From Gonocerus acuteangulatus (lineage: Eukaryota; Arthropoda; Insecta; Hemiptera; Coreidae), in NCBI GenBank assembly GCA_946811695.1, contig OX328132.1, positions 122,586,235 through 122,650,234 on the forward strand: a stretch of DNA of 64,000 nt, in the 5' to 3' direction. The notes under the pieces are model-generated. The model ran no database searches. It was not told where the DNA came from and was given only the letters and a program-made list of their open reading frames with translations. A program made the position numbers and the translations under genes. The number at the start of each line of letters is the position of its first letter. Position 1 is the stretch's first letter. Shown here one piece after another: positions 1 to 10,546 of the stretch.

Positions 1-45
1 CCTGTGGATGGGTTATTGACACTACAGTTATTGACACCCCTTGTA
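1..45. repeat. left terminal repeats of the pogo-like element
   Basis: Two tandem copies of a motif reading TTATTGACAC..CAG are seen, in the opposite orientation to the GGGTGTCAATAACTG array at 4648-5092. They lie just beyond the C-terminal end of the pogo-like transposase remnant (445-700), so I infer they are the left end of that element. The window begins here, so more copies may lie upstream. Confidence 0.55.
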
Positions 46-272
46 CTCTTAACATTTTTTTTTCTTATGTTATAATAGGTCATTATAAGGAAATAATATC
101 AAAAACATATCATAAACTCTAATGTAATATAAAAAACAATTAAAATATTTCTTCTTTTTTAACATTATGAATATAACTAGTAAAAAAAAAATAATTTAAA
201 AATAGATAAAAAATGCTGGTAGGTATTATGTATTTATTTATTTATTTATATTTGAACGTCCATTTATTATTA

Positions 273-422
273 ACTACGAATAGGTATTATGTAACAATAC
301 GTATACTACGAATAGGTAATGTAATAATACCTATACTACGAATAGGTATTATGTAACAATACGTATACTACAAATAGGTAATGTAATAATACCTATACTA
401 CGAATAAGTATTATGTAACATG
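273..422. repeat. short tandem repeat, about 32-bp half-units
   Basis: Alternating units built on ACTACGAATAGGTA followed by TTATGTAACAATACG or ATGTAATAATACC repeat about five times. The two half-unit types alternate, giving a higher-order period near 63 bp. It lies between the left terminal repeats and the C-terminal transposase remnant of the pogo-like element. Confidence 0.7.
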
Positions 423-444
423 AAATGAAATAATTAATTTACAT

Positions 445-872
445 TTCATCATCTTTATTTATATCTTCATCAAACTCCAGGATGTAACACGGACATACAA
501 ATTCATCAGACTGGTCACTTTCAGGGCTATGTTCATATCCTTTTACACATAATGAACAATCAAATACTCCCACTTTTGAAACATAGGCTTTGTTTGGTTT
601 GTTTCATTTCCCTTTTAGGAATTTTACTGTTGTTTTCCACTCCAACCTTTTTGCTTCCTTTTTTTTTCTGAAAATTTTCTTTTTTATTCTATATTAGCTT
701 CCGGCATTAGTTTTCATTGTTTACTTGTGACGAATGACATGTGCTGTGACAAATGAATAATTTGAATGTTTCTTTTCGGAGATTCTGGCCAGTATAGCAC
801 TTCAGCCAAGGGCGGCTTTCGTTGCCAGATGGACCAAACGGATTCCTTTTGGATATCCAGGAGGTGTTGTTG
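445..872 (-). pseudogene. pogo/Tigger-like transposase, C-terminal remnant
   Basis: Read on the minus strand, the last part gives a lysine-rich stretch (EAKRLEW, then FLKGK), a stop, then a tail with cysteine pairs (CSLC, CPC) and an acidic end (EFDEDINKDDEM). Basic then Cys-containing acidic tails are common at the C-terminus of CENP-B/pogo-type DDE transposases. The upstream part (700-872) continues the frame left at 3535 on the far side of the piggyBac insertion, joined at TTAA. No DDE catalytic core is visible between the N- and C-terminal parts, so it was deleted before or after the insertion. Assignment rests mainly on the better conserved N-terminal part at 3535-4070. Confidence 0.5.
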
Positions 873-885
873 TTAACCCTAGACC

Positions 886-1137
886 GGGCGCGTCTATTAG
901 AGTCAGGTATCCGGGCGCGTCTATTAGAGTCAGGTATCCGGGCGCGTCTATTAGAGTCAGGTATCCGGGCGCGTCTATTAGAGTCAGGTATCCGGGCGCG
1001 TCTATTAGAGTCAGGTATCCGGGCGCGTCTATTAGAGTCAGGTATCCGGGCGCGTCTATTAGAGTCAGGTATCCGGGCGCGTCTATTAGAGTCAGGTATC
1101 CGGGCGCGTCTATTAGAGTCAGGTATCCGGGCGCGTG
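886..1137. repeat. 27-bp minisatellite inside the piggyBac left TIR
   Basis: The terminal motif CCGGGCGCG recurs ten times at exactly 27-bp spacing, joined by TCTATTAGAGTCAGGTAT. The array interrupts the left TIR: before it comes CCCTAGACCGGGCGCG, after it TGGTTGTCTTTGTCAACC. The right TIR has the same two halves fused without the array. Confidence 0.95.
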
Positions 1138-1440
1138 GTTGTCTTTGTCAACCACTACAGTTTTCTTTAACTTACGAGTATATACCCACTCTTAACCTTA
1201 ACTATTATGCATTAACATAAATTTGTATTATGTTTATTGATATTTGGGGTTATATGACATAATAATAAAATAAATAATATTTAAAATTCAATTCAAGTTA
1301 TTCAATAAATTCTTTAATCCACATTACAAAATTTAACAAAAATCGCTCATTGAAGATTAATAATTACAAAGTAAATATATATATTATATGTAAGATAAGA
1401 CATACACATAGTAGTTATACAGAAATTATAACATTAATTG

Positions 1441-3279
1441 TTACAGTTCTTCATCAGAGATAATAGCACTCTCGTTTTCACAATTTAAACATTTTATTAC
1501 ATTTTTTGAGTGTGTTTTGCATACAAAATTTTCACATAAACTACATTTCATAGTTGTAACCTTGTTACCTCCTCGGCCACAAAGAACGCATCTTCCTTTT
1601 CTAGTACCAATTTTTTTTATTGGTTCTTTATTGTCATTTATACAAAGTTTGTTCTTTAGATAAATGCGAATATCCGTTGGTAGTGTCAGTATGCGAGAGC
1701 GTTCAAGAAACCACTCTCTCATTAGTTGATAAGAAAGAGTTTTTAGAAACTGCCTTCGCATCACGCGATTTTCCACAGGTTTGTTGAAGATATGAATTAC
1801 TCTTGCATTTATGCCACTTATATTTAGCAAGGTGTAAAACAGACACATTGTCCACCTATTGCTTTTCCTTGCGACTTAATATTTGGCTTCCATCTGGTGA
1901 CAAGTGTCGACACCTATTTTTGTCGCATTGTAATCTAATATTACGTCTGGCTTATTTGTCACTTCATCAACGGATGGAGAGGTATGCATGGATGATAGCA
2001 GAATGACTGCTTTATTTTTTTTAGGCACATGAGATACCAACATCATTTCGAATTGGAAACCGAACAATGTTGTTGAAACTTGACGGTTCTTGTTCGGCAG
2101 AAATTGAGGTGGGATTTCACTCTTATTTTTTCTGAGTGTTCCTATTGTTGTGAATTTATTATCCAACAAACTAAACACTAGGTCGTATGACGTGTACCAA
2201 TTATCGATAGTTAAATTTCGATTTCTACCCTTCAGGTGTTCTAATAATCTATGAACTATGTCAAATGGCTTATTAGAAAATTGATGTGGACCCGGTGGTT
2301 GCATACCACAGTAAAGTTCAATTGTAGATGTGTAAAATGTTTTAGCATCATTGACAGCGTATAGTTTCAATCCATATTTCGCAGGTTTGCTTGGAATATA
2401 TTGAATGAAACTACAACGTCCTCGGAAAGGAACTAATTTTTCATCGATTGTAATAAATTCGCTAGGGTTGTACGCAGTTTTACAATTTCTTACAAATGCA
2501 TCTAGGAGGGAGCGAACAGCAGCCAAACGGTCAATCTTCTGTCTTTCGGTACGAGTATTTTTGTCGTCAAAGCGTAAGCACCTCAGTAAAAACAAAAATC
2601 TTTTTGATGACATACAACTTCGTGCGGCTATGATTCCATCTCCTTCACTATTCCATATCTCCTCCACACTTGTATATTGTGCTCCTTTTATCCCTAATAA
2701 ATACAGAAGGCCAATCAGTGCCATTACTTCACTCCTACTTGTCAATTTAGCATGTCGTTCCCGGCTATAACCTATCTCATCACGTTTGTTGGATATAAAC
2801 ATATTAGTAAAATTAACTATATCATCGATTATTTCAGTGCTTATAAATTGAAAAAAGCAATCAATTTCAGTAATAACATTTTTTGCTTCCCCTTTTGGAC
2901 CTGGTAATATTTTTACAATATTCTTTGATTTAGTCCTAGATGAACTTTTGGTGAAAGCCGTCGTAGCCCACATAGTGTCGTCCTTTCCATAGAAAAAATC
3001 TGTGTCCATCTCATCTTCAGAGGTTGTTTCCTTTTCAGAATCTATTTCTTGTTCGGTATCACTGTTATGTTCCTGGTCAGAATGACATACGATTTCATCT
3101 TCAGAGTCGGAAGAATCATACTCTGCTGGTCTGCGAGCACAAGCTCTAGCTTCTTTTTCCTCGTCTGATTGCTGTTTAAGCTCTTCTAAAATTTTAGGTA
3201 TGTCTTCATTTTTAATAAAACGTGACCTAAAATAGTATAATCCGATTAAGAGAAGAGACGTGAAAATTATAATCAGCAA
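1441..3279 (-). pseudogene. piggyBac-like transposase with one in-frame stop
   Basis: Two same-frame segments make a 613-codon reading frame broken by a single TAA at 1876-1878, inside the conserved stretch after GVDTCHQMEAKY; the frame resumes at once with VARKSNRWTMCLFYTL. All three catalytic aspartates of the family are seen: ITIDEKLVPFRGR (D279), LTIDNWYTSYDL (D359) and IGVDTC (D458). Before the core is an acidic, low-complexity N-terminus (about residues 33-97) and a hydrophobic start (residues 1-17) that may be non-homologous leader. The C-terminal domain is rich in cysteine (CVLCGRGG, CSLCENFVC, H, CLNC), matching the family's zinc-binding tail. Start choice (ATG at 3279) is the longest possible. 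One stop is the only lesion I see, so decay is recent or readthrough would be needed. Confidence 0.9.
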
Positions 3280-3534
3280 AAAACAGAAACTAAATTACTT
3301 ACATAACCGGGCGCGTGGTTGACTTTGTCTACCAAAGCTGGATTCAAAGACTAAATAATGAATAATATTGCAGATTTTCACTCTATTAAAGTCAAAATTG
3401 TACTGAAGGAAAAGGAAGGATGTTGGGCAAAGGTATTAGCGGCTGGAAGCGTCTGATTCAGAATTTGTGGAAAATGGAAATGAAATCATTCGACTGGTTG
3501 ACAAAAGCAACCAGCGCGCCCGGACTAGGGTTAA

Positions 3535-4075
3535 TGGAAAATATGTGGTAGGCATAGCAGGATCTACTTTTTCAGGTGCAGTATGACTTTCAGTACCCTC
3601 TTGAAGTCCTATGGTATCTTCATTTGGTTTTGAAATGACGATCTCTAACCACTTTCAAATATTAGCTTCAGAAACACATGCGCTGGCCCAAGTAACGGCT
3701 TCGGAAATCCTCTCTGTATAGAGGGGTGCCTTTGTAAGAAAGCCTTGTACCAGCCAACACCAGGACAATTACCTTTAAAGGGAGGGCTCATATTTTTAAA
3801 TTGAATAAATTCTTTTAGTGATTGCAAAATGTCATTCTTCTTCCTCAAGAATCACTTTTTCGCACATTTTTCTATCCAAGCAACTAGAGTTTGTTTGTCT
3901 TTATCCGAAAGAATTTTCCGTGGTCCAAACAATGATTTTACAAATGTTTCGCTTAATCATAAGTGCAGATTTGATTAAATCGTTTGGACGCCGATTTAAT
4001 GGAGGAGCCATCCTTTACAGCCTTCAAGGCATTCTCTAAATCCTTCTGGCTATAACTGAGTTTCAAAGAAATACT
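3535..4075 (-). pseudogene. pogo/Tigger-like transposase, N-terminal remnant
   Basis: On the minus strand from about 4072 the translation begins SYSQKDLENALKAVKDGSS, a psq-type helix-turn-helix as in CENP-B/pogo proteins, then after a frameshift LFGPRKILSDKDKQTLVAW and, after a stop, a second CENP-B-type HTH ending NCPGVGWYKAFLQRHPS. A further stop lies near ACVSEANI. The frame then runs to the TTAA at 3531 and continues beyond the piggyBac insertion at 872. At least one frameshift and two stops make it a dead copy. Both DNA-binding HTH domains are recognisable; the catalytic domain is not. The family assignment is by motif resemblance only. Confidence 0.75.
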
Positions 4076-4107
4076 AACACCTGTTATACACACAATAGAA
4101 ACTTTAT

Positions 4108-4648
4108 TATTAGGAACTGACAGTGTCAATAACTAGTTACACTCAAATTAAAGATAAAAAAAAACATTGCCGATTAATCAGGAAGATTAAATTATTAAAA
4201 TTAAAACAAAACCATCAATATTTAAAAAAAAATCATAATTTAGTTATTGACATGGGGTGTCAATAACAAAATACTTTGGAAAAAAATGACCAGTTATTGT
4301 CACCCCTTTATAATAATATTTAAATTGATTATTTTAATTTAAAACCACTCAAGACACTTAAATTATACATTAAAAACAATATAAAGTACTTAACTTTATT
4401 GCAATAAATGTAGGAAGAGAGTAGGAACAAAAAAATTGAATGAAAATCCTTCAGGAAATCACAACCTTGTAGCCATTTACTGGCTCTCAACTCAAGTCTA
4501 GGAGGTATTAATTTTAAAGCCTTCCCTGTGGTTGGTTTTTCAATCAGGTATATCATAGATGATTTAGAGGAGTCTTCAAACATTAGTTTCCTGGATTTCT
4601 TAAAATAAAATTAGGACTAGTTCGCTTATTTCTTCAAGTTGAAGTTTG
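4108..4648. other. right part of pogo-like element, no gene recognised
   Basis: Scattered terminal-motif copies occur: GTGTCAATAACTAG at about 4124, GGGGTGTCAATAAC at about 4254 and, in opposite orientation, CAGTTATTGTCACCCC at about 4292. An 84-codon minus-strand frame at 4329-4583 resembles nothing I know and is not called a gene. Confidence 0.45.
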
Positions 4649-5092
4649 GGGTGTCAATAACTGTACTGGGTGTCAATAACTGTACTGGGTGTCAATAACT
4701 GTACTTGGTGTCAATAACTGTACTGGGTGTCAATAACTGTACAGGGTGTCAATAACTGTACTGGGTGTCAATAACTGTACTGGGTGTCAATAACTGTACT
4801 GGGTGTCAATAACTGTACTGGGTGTCAATAACTGTACTGGGTGTCAATAACTGTACTGGGTGTCAATAACTGTACTGGGTGTCAATAAGTGTACTGCGTG
4901 TCAATAACTGTACTGGGTGTCAATAACTGTACTGGGTGTCAATAACTGTACTGGGTGTCAATAACTGTACTGGGTGTCAATAACTGTACTGGGTGTCAAT
5001 AACTGTACTGGGTGTCAATAACTGTACTGGGTGTCAATAACTGTACTGGGTGTCAATAACTGTACTGGGTTTCAATAACTGTACTGGGTGTC
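4648..5092. repeat. 19-bp minisatellite built from the pogo-like terminal motif
   Basis: About 23 copies of a 19-bp unit, TGTACTGGGTGTCAATAAC, with very few variants. The core GGGTGTCAATAACTG is the inverse complement of the terminal motif at 25-41, so this array occupies the right end of the pogo-like element. Confidence 0.95.
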
Positions 5093-5099
5093 TGGTTTA

Positions 5100-5570
5100 C
5101 CCTATGATAAATTGGAAGAGTAAATCGCCAAATGTTGCGAAAATCTTAATAAATAAATAAAACTAAAAATATTATTACTAGGATTGGAAGTTCTGGAAGA
5201 CATTTTTAAAGCTGACACAAGTATACACATTTTTTCTTATATATGCCCATGAATGATTATCATTTTGAAAGTAATTTCGATTAAAAATTTCTTAATAAAA
5301 AATAACAAGGTAATAAATGAGAGAAAGACCTGAACTAGATGGTTTTGAGAAGTGATTACTGGAAGGGGCTCCCGGTCTTCAGGATGGAAGGAAGAAATTG
5401 TAAAGGCAGCAGGTCGAATTACATTCAGTCTTCGTTCTCGAGAGCTTTGATCTGAAAATGAAATGAGGCGAAAGGAAGAGAAAAGGAAGAGATCTGATGA
5501 AATGGCTGAGGATAAAGGAAGCCGGAGGCAGATCCGTCTTCTCTTCGATCAACCTTTTGGGAAAAAATCC
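5100..5570. other. unassigned intergenic sequence
   Basis: Nothing recognisable is seen. The sequence is A+T-rich to about 5320, then purine-rich to 5520. There is no long reading frame. Confidence 0.5.
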
Positions 5571-5945
5571 CTATTCAAAATAGCCACCGTATCTCAGCAA
5601 ACTGGCATGCTCAGTGATGGCTAACTGGAAGAGCAAAATAATTCTACACAATGCAGCTTCTTTTCTCGTAGAAACATCTTCACAATAGCGACAATTCATA
5701 AAACAAATGCAAGAACTCGAACCAAAATAGCCTCCTTTCTTTCGGAAACTGGTATGCTCAGTGATGGCTAACTGGAAGAGCAAAATAATTCTACACAATG
5801 CAGCTTCTTTTCTCGTAGAAACATCTTCACAATAGCGACAATTCATAAAACCAATGCAAGAACTCGAACCAAAATAGCCCTCGTTCTTCCGGAAACTGGT
5901 ATGCTCAGTGATGGCCAACTGGAAAAGCAACAGGACTCTAAACAA
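5570..5945. repeat. 147-bp tandem repeat, about 2.5 copies
   Basis: The motif GCTCAGTGATGGC recurs at 5609, 5756 and 5903, exactly 147 bp apart, with high identity between units. Because 147 is a multiple of three, a 124-codon minus-strand frame stays open across the copies; I regard that frame as a by-product. Confidence 0.9.
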
Positions 5946-5976
5946 TGCTGTAAACTCAGCGACGGTTGACTTAAAA

Positions 5977-6545
5977 GTCCGACTCGCAGGACCTGCGTCA
6001 TCTTAGTTCGGTTCCGTTCATATCCCTAGTGCCAGTAGTAAAGGAATAGAAGGAGTTCTTGATAGATTTTGACCTTCGTGAAAAAAAAAAAAAAAAAAAA
6101 AATCTCAAAGAGAAATAATATAATATTTTAAGCGCCGCAACAGGAAGAGATTGTATCCTAAGCGGAAATGACTCCATCACCTTGCTCAATGTTCGCTCAT
6201 GGAAACAATAGAACAATGTTTCTCATATTATCAGCTTCTTTTACTAAAATACTCATTTTTCTGTCAAATGAAATGAAAAATCAAACAACATCCCCTTAAA
6301 ATTTTAGGTAAACAGAAACAAGAACACGTTGAAAAGAGATAAACTAACAATTCCAAAGATGCAAGTCCTCAGAAGTATATCAGAATCTTTTTGCTCGAGA
6401 GTTTAGTAAGCTTTTGAATGGTTGCCCTCCACATACCACGATCATCTAACCGTTTTCGAAATATTTTAGAAAATATCCAAACATTTTTTAGTCGGCACTT
6501 CCAGATTGCGTCAAGAGGTCAACTCATAAGCTGGTTTTCTCCCTT
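5977..6545 (+). mobile_element. family X fragment, plus orientation
   Basis: It starts with the X 5' end (GTCCGACTCGCAGGA, then AGTTCGGTTCC in place of AGCGCGGTTCC), preceded by AAAA. It ends in a degraded X 3' region (CACTTCCAGATTGCGTCAA, CATAAGC.GGTTTTCTCCC). Most of the middle is missing and a poly-A run lies at 6083-6102. It is followed directly by the LINE target site. Confidence 0.7.
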
Positions 6546-6557
6546 TAATAAGTACAT

Positions 6558-7942
6558 CTCTCATGCTTACATTCTATCGTGCTTATACCAGATCTTTACT
6601 GGACTACGGATGTATAGCATATTCATCTGCAAGCCAAACAACACTAACACAATTAGACTCAATACATAATGCGGGTATAAGACTTGCAACAGGAGCATAC
6701 AGATCAAGCCCAACTGTAAGTATTTACGTTGAGTCCGGCGAACTTCCATTGGAGCTCAGACGTGGAATCTTGGGATTAAATTTCTTCAAAAAATCCCAAT
6801 GTTTAAATACACCATGTGTAAATTGCTTTCTGGATAACCAATACCATGACTTATATAACAGAAAACGACCTAAACAAAAACCCTTAATTATACGCCTTTC
6901 CGAGAACAGACAGACCCGACATATTCGACAAGCTCCTACACACAGAAATGAAATCTTGACGTTCCCTCCTTGGGAACTTAAGAATTTTAGTATAAATTTA
7001 TCACTATCAAAAATGAAAAAGACTGATCCACTGTCAACGACTTTCTACAAGACATTATTCACATCAATGAAAATACAAAACGCAGACAATTTAAACATAT
7101 TCACCGACGGGTCCAAAACAAAATCTGGTACTGGATCTGCTGCAGTAATAGGTCCGCAAATATTTAAATAAAAGCTCCCAAACACTGCAAGCATTTATAC
7201 GGCAGAATTGCAAGCAATCCTATTAGCTTTATCAAACGTTGATACAATAAATTGCTCAAAGATCCAATTATTTTCAGACTCACTCAGTTCATTGCTCTCT
7301 TTTAACAATATGTACAGCACACATGCCATTGTCAAACATATATACAATCAACTCTACAGACTACTGGAACAAAACATATCCATCACAATGATTTGGCTAC
7401 CCGGACATACAAATATCACAGAAAGTACGACAGTCGACATTCAAGCAAAATTGGCTACAAGAAAACAGAATATTGACATAGAAAACGTAACTATACAAGA
7501 CATAAAAAAAGAACTAGTTGATACTATACAACAAACATGGCAAGAATACTGGACAAACATACAAAACAACAAACTCAGAGAAATCAAAAATACTATATAC
7601 GAATGGAGCTCTAGTAGCCGAAGAAACAGACGACAAGAGGTTATACTATGTAGACTACGCATAGGACACACTTTACTAACTCACTCTTATTTAATGACAA
7701 ATAAAGAACAACCCATTTGCAGACAGTGTAACGTTCCAATGACAATAAAACACTTACTAACGGAATGCAGAATACTAGAACAACTAAAACTACCTTACAA
7801 CTTACAGGAACTACTGACAGAGGGTAGCCCCTTCATCAACGATATATTTACATTTTTAAAACAACACAACCTACACACAAAAATTTGATTCCAGGAAAAA
7901 ATTTAGATAATATTTCGAGGGTATAATAGTAATCTGATTTCA

Positions 7943-7996
<54 letters not shown>

Positions 7997-8251
7997 TTAA
8001 TTAATGTTAGTAGTTTTAGTCATATGTATGTATATATAAGTCATATGTATGTAAATATAATATCTATATTGTAATAAGCAATACTGTAAATAATGTTAGC
8101 TCCTATTTCTTATTCTTAACACTTTTGTAATATTTAGTTCCATAAATTTCTACTTTTGTATATTGTATATTTTGTTTTGTAATTTAAAAAGAGCAAGTCA
8201 CCTTCGTTGCGAAGCTCTTAAAATAAATAAATAAATAAAATCAATAAAAAA
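6558..8251 (+). mobile_element. 5'-truncated LINE with 12-bp target duplication
   Basis: The element is bounded by the direct repeat TAATAAGTACAT at 6546-6557 and 8252-8263. It begins inside the reverse transcriptase and ends in an A-rich tail with TAAA repeats (8218-8251), as expected for target-primed insertion of a LINE. The 3' UTR holds a poly-T run (7949-7991). The coding part includes an RNase H domain, typical of I, R1-like and LOA groups. Confidence 0.88.
6563..7888 (+). pseudogene. LINE ORF2 C-terminal part: RT thumb, RNase H, zinc knuckle
   Basis: One reading frame with a single in-frame stop (TAA, 7169-7171). The start matches the end of a reverse transcriptase (YRAYTRSLLDYGCIAYSSA; GIRLATGAYRSSPT). 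RNase H follows with three clear acidic positions: IFTDGSK, YTAELQAI and LFSDSLSSL. The fourth motif is altered: WLPGHTNITESTTVDIQAK keeps the last aspartate but has lost the usual G-N-E before it. A cysteine/histidine knuckle is seen at the end (CRQCNVPMTIKHLLTEC). The 5' part, including the endonuclease and RT catalytic motifs, is absent, so this copy cannot move by itself. The encoded protein is closest in style to arthropod I/jockey-type LINEs with RNase H. Confidence 0.85.
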
Positions 8252-8263
8252 TAATAAGTACAT

Positions 8264-8688
8264 GTTAGAAAATTATCTAAATTTTCGTTACGTTTGGAGT
8301 TATGGAAGTATACGGAAAAAATATTTTAGTAACAATCATGAATCTTCGAAGTTCTGGGATTCTGTCTATATCAGGCTCACTTTTTACTCGGTTATTTTTT
8401 GTTTTAAATTATCTTTAACAGTAAAATGTGTATTTTAGTAAGAGGAGGTTGGAAAATGAGAAATACACGTTATAGTGTTTGCATGAGGGAACGCCGAGAA
8501 AAATTAATTTCCGCTTAGGATACAATCAGTTTCCTATTGCGGCGTTTAAAATCTTGTATTTCTTATCTTTGAGGTTTCATTGTTTATTTTTCACAAAAGT
8601 TCAAAGCTTATCAAAAAATTATTTTATTCTTTTACTAATGGGACTGAACGGAAGCGCGCTAAGTTGACGCAGCTCTTGTGAGTCGGAC
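8264..8688 (-). mobile_element. family X fragment, minus orientation
   Basis: The end at 8688 reads, on the minus strand, GTCCGACTCACAAGAGCTGC then AGCGCGCTTCC, the X 5' end. The left part shares the X internal block (CGTTACGTTTGGAGTTA...). It is oppositely oriented to the X fragment at 5977-6545, so the LINE sits between two inverted X pieces. Confidence 0.65.
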
Positions 8689-8771
8689 TTTATGGTAATG
8701 AGAAAAGAAAACGGTCGTTCGAATCAGATCCTTCTACATCAGACTGTTGTGTGCTATTTTATTGTATGAGC

Positions 8772-9303
8772 CAGGGCCGCCACATGTGGGGGAACACCGG
8801 GTACAGTTGTCCCGGGCCCGGGCGCCGTGGTGGCCCGGGCCCGGGCCTCCCCAATTGGAAAAAATGTATAGGTTATGAGCTTGTGCCAAATCACAATAGA
8901 TCCAATAGGGTCGCAGTGAGCAAGGGTAAATCAAGCCCAGGTCCCTTCATATTGTATGGGTTTATAAATAGAACGGGGTTTAGAAATATAGGCGGGCGTA
9001 GCCTATTTTTATTGAAATGGGATCTATATTTTTTTTAATGTACATAAACGACAAAACAAGTGCAGTCCCAGAATAGTATATTTCATTAGGAGTCGTAATA
9101 AAACTACAAGTACCGAAAGTGACCTTTACTGTACCGATTGTCGGCTTTTATTCTCATTTAGCTCAAAAAACAAGATGAAAATTTAAAAAAGTCCTATAGC
9201 AAAGTACTAGAATTTTCAGTCTGGCCCTGAGAAGTGGGGCCCGGCTCTGAGAAGGGGGCCCGTGATCTGGCCCCGGACCCGGCTCTGAGATGTGGCGGCC
9301 CTG
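8772..9303. mobile_element. hAT-like non-autonomous element
   Basis: Inverted ends read CAGGGCCGCCACATGTGG at the left and CAGGGCCGCCACATCTCAG at the right. The flanking 8-mers GTATGAGC and GACTGAGC match at six of eight positions, consistent with an old hAT 8-bp duplication. The subterminal regions are very G+C-rich (CCCGGGCCCGGGC) against the A+T-rich host. No transposase is present. Confidence 0.65.
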
Positions 9304-9345
9304 GACTGAGCAGCACTTTTTCATTTAAATTCTGCAGGATAAAGA

Positions 9346-9352
<7 letters not shown>

Positions 9353-9408
<56 letters not shown>

Positions 9409-9438
9409 CAGGGCATCATATATATATATATATATATG
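9353..9438. repeat. (TA)n microsatellite
   Basis: Two dinucleotide tracts are separated by ACACACACCAGGGCATCA. Reading frames through it encode only Tyr-Ile repeats and are not genes. Confidence 0.95.
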
Positions 9439-9450
9439 ATAACAAACAAA

Positions 9451-9610
9451 TTCATTCTTGTTATCTATGTATTATCGAAAGAATTAATAAATATCCATTA
9501 CAATAGATTAAATTTGTAATTAATTAGTAATTCATTCTTGTTATCTATGTATTATCGAAAGAATTAATAAATATCAATTACAATAGATTAAATTTGTAAT
9601 TAATTAGTAC
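9451..9610. repeat. 80-bp direct duplication
   Basis: TTCATTCTTGTTATCTATGT begins at 9451 and again at 9531; the two units differ at about one position. Confidence 0.92.
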
Positions 9611-10240
9611 TTATTACCAGTCCAGCGATCACTAGAAATAGAGAGGAGGAATAGAAAGAAGTGAAGGATATTTGAGCTTTAATCCCCGCCCTCTTATCTA
9701 TACATCCATTCAGATAATCCGCACCAAGAAGCAGAAACAATCACCCCACCCCCTCCCCCCTCCTACACTTTAGAACTAAAACCTTATTACAAACCAAGTT
9801 ATATATACCTTTTTTTTTAATCTATGTTAAACAGAATAAATCACTTATAATAGCGTCAGCCCATTATTTAAATTTTTAATTCATTTACAGGTTTAAAAAT
9901 TAATTGTTCATGATCAGAAAAAAAAGTAAATTAAATAAATCTTAATTAATAGGTTATAAGCAGCAATAGCTTCTGATATTTTCATTTTTAAAGAAATTGA
10001 GTTAAAGGATTTAGGGAAAAATAATATAAACTTTAGTTATTGGGTCGTACCATCCGTTGTCTCGTTAAAAGTTTATATTTTATTTGATTAATACTCTTAG
10101 TTTATTCTGAATATCTTACATACAAAAACAATAAAAACTTTCTACTCAAATTCTAAAAATAAAAAAAAAATACCTAAAACTCGTAAAAAAAAAGAAGAAA
10201 AACCTAAAATATTAAATATCTTGAAAACGGGTAACTTTTG
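9611..10240. other. unassigned A+T-rich sequence
   Basis: No gene or known repeat is seen. There is a C-rich patch at about 9744-9763 and several A-runs around 10160-10200. Confidence 0.5.
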
Positions 10241-10416
10241 GATAAGGCAATATCGGCTTAAAATTGTTTGTTTTGACCAAAACTATCACCTCGCGAAGGA
10301 TAAGGCAATATGAGCTTAAAATTGTTTGTTTTGACCAAAACTATCACCTCGCGAAGGATAAGGCAATACGAGCTTAAAATTGTTTGTTTTCACCTAAACT
10401 ATCACCTCGCAAAGGA
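10241..10416. repeat. 58-bp tandem repeat, three copies
   Basis: GATAAGGCAAT recurs at 10241, 10299 and 10357, each followed by AAATTGTTTGTTTT and CTATCACCTCGC. Confidence 0.92.
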
Positions 10417-10488
10417 TGTGGGTTGACTTACCATTACCCTGTATATATCCATAAAATCATACACACAGATACATACCAACACACAAAC

Positions 10489-10490
10489 AC

Positions 10491-10543
<53 letters not shown>
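10489..10543. repeat. (AT)n microsatellite
   Basis: A pure dinucleotide tract directly upstream of the SINE head at 10544. Confidence 0.95.

Positions 10544-10546
<3 letters not shown>

Larger units (their letters stand above)
877..3530 (-). mobile_element. piggyBac-like DNA transposon, TTAA flanked
   Basis: The element is flanked by TTAA at 873-876 and 3531-3534, the target duplication of the piggyBac superfamily. Its ends are inverted: left CCCTAGACCGGGCGCG and right (reverse complement) CCCTAGTCCGGGCGCG. An internal repeat of the same terminal motif lies at 3306-3337 (CCGGGCGCGTGGTTG then a TTTGTCTACC-like stretch). The left end carries a 27-bp minisatellite at 886-1137. Coding is on the minus strand (1441-3279). 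It is inserted in a pogo-like element whose transposase reading frame resumes across the TTAA. Length, about 2.65 kb, is normal for an autonomous member; the internal stop makes this copy probably inactive. Confidence 0.93.

Noticed and set aside
802..1220. Repeat-protein frames on both strands
   Set aside because: They are produced by the 27-bp array in the piggyBac TIR.
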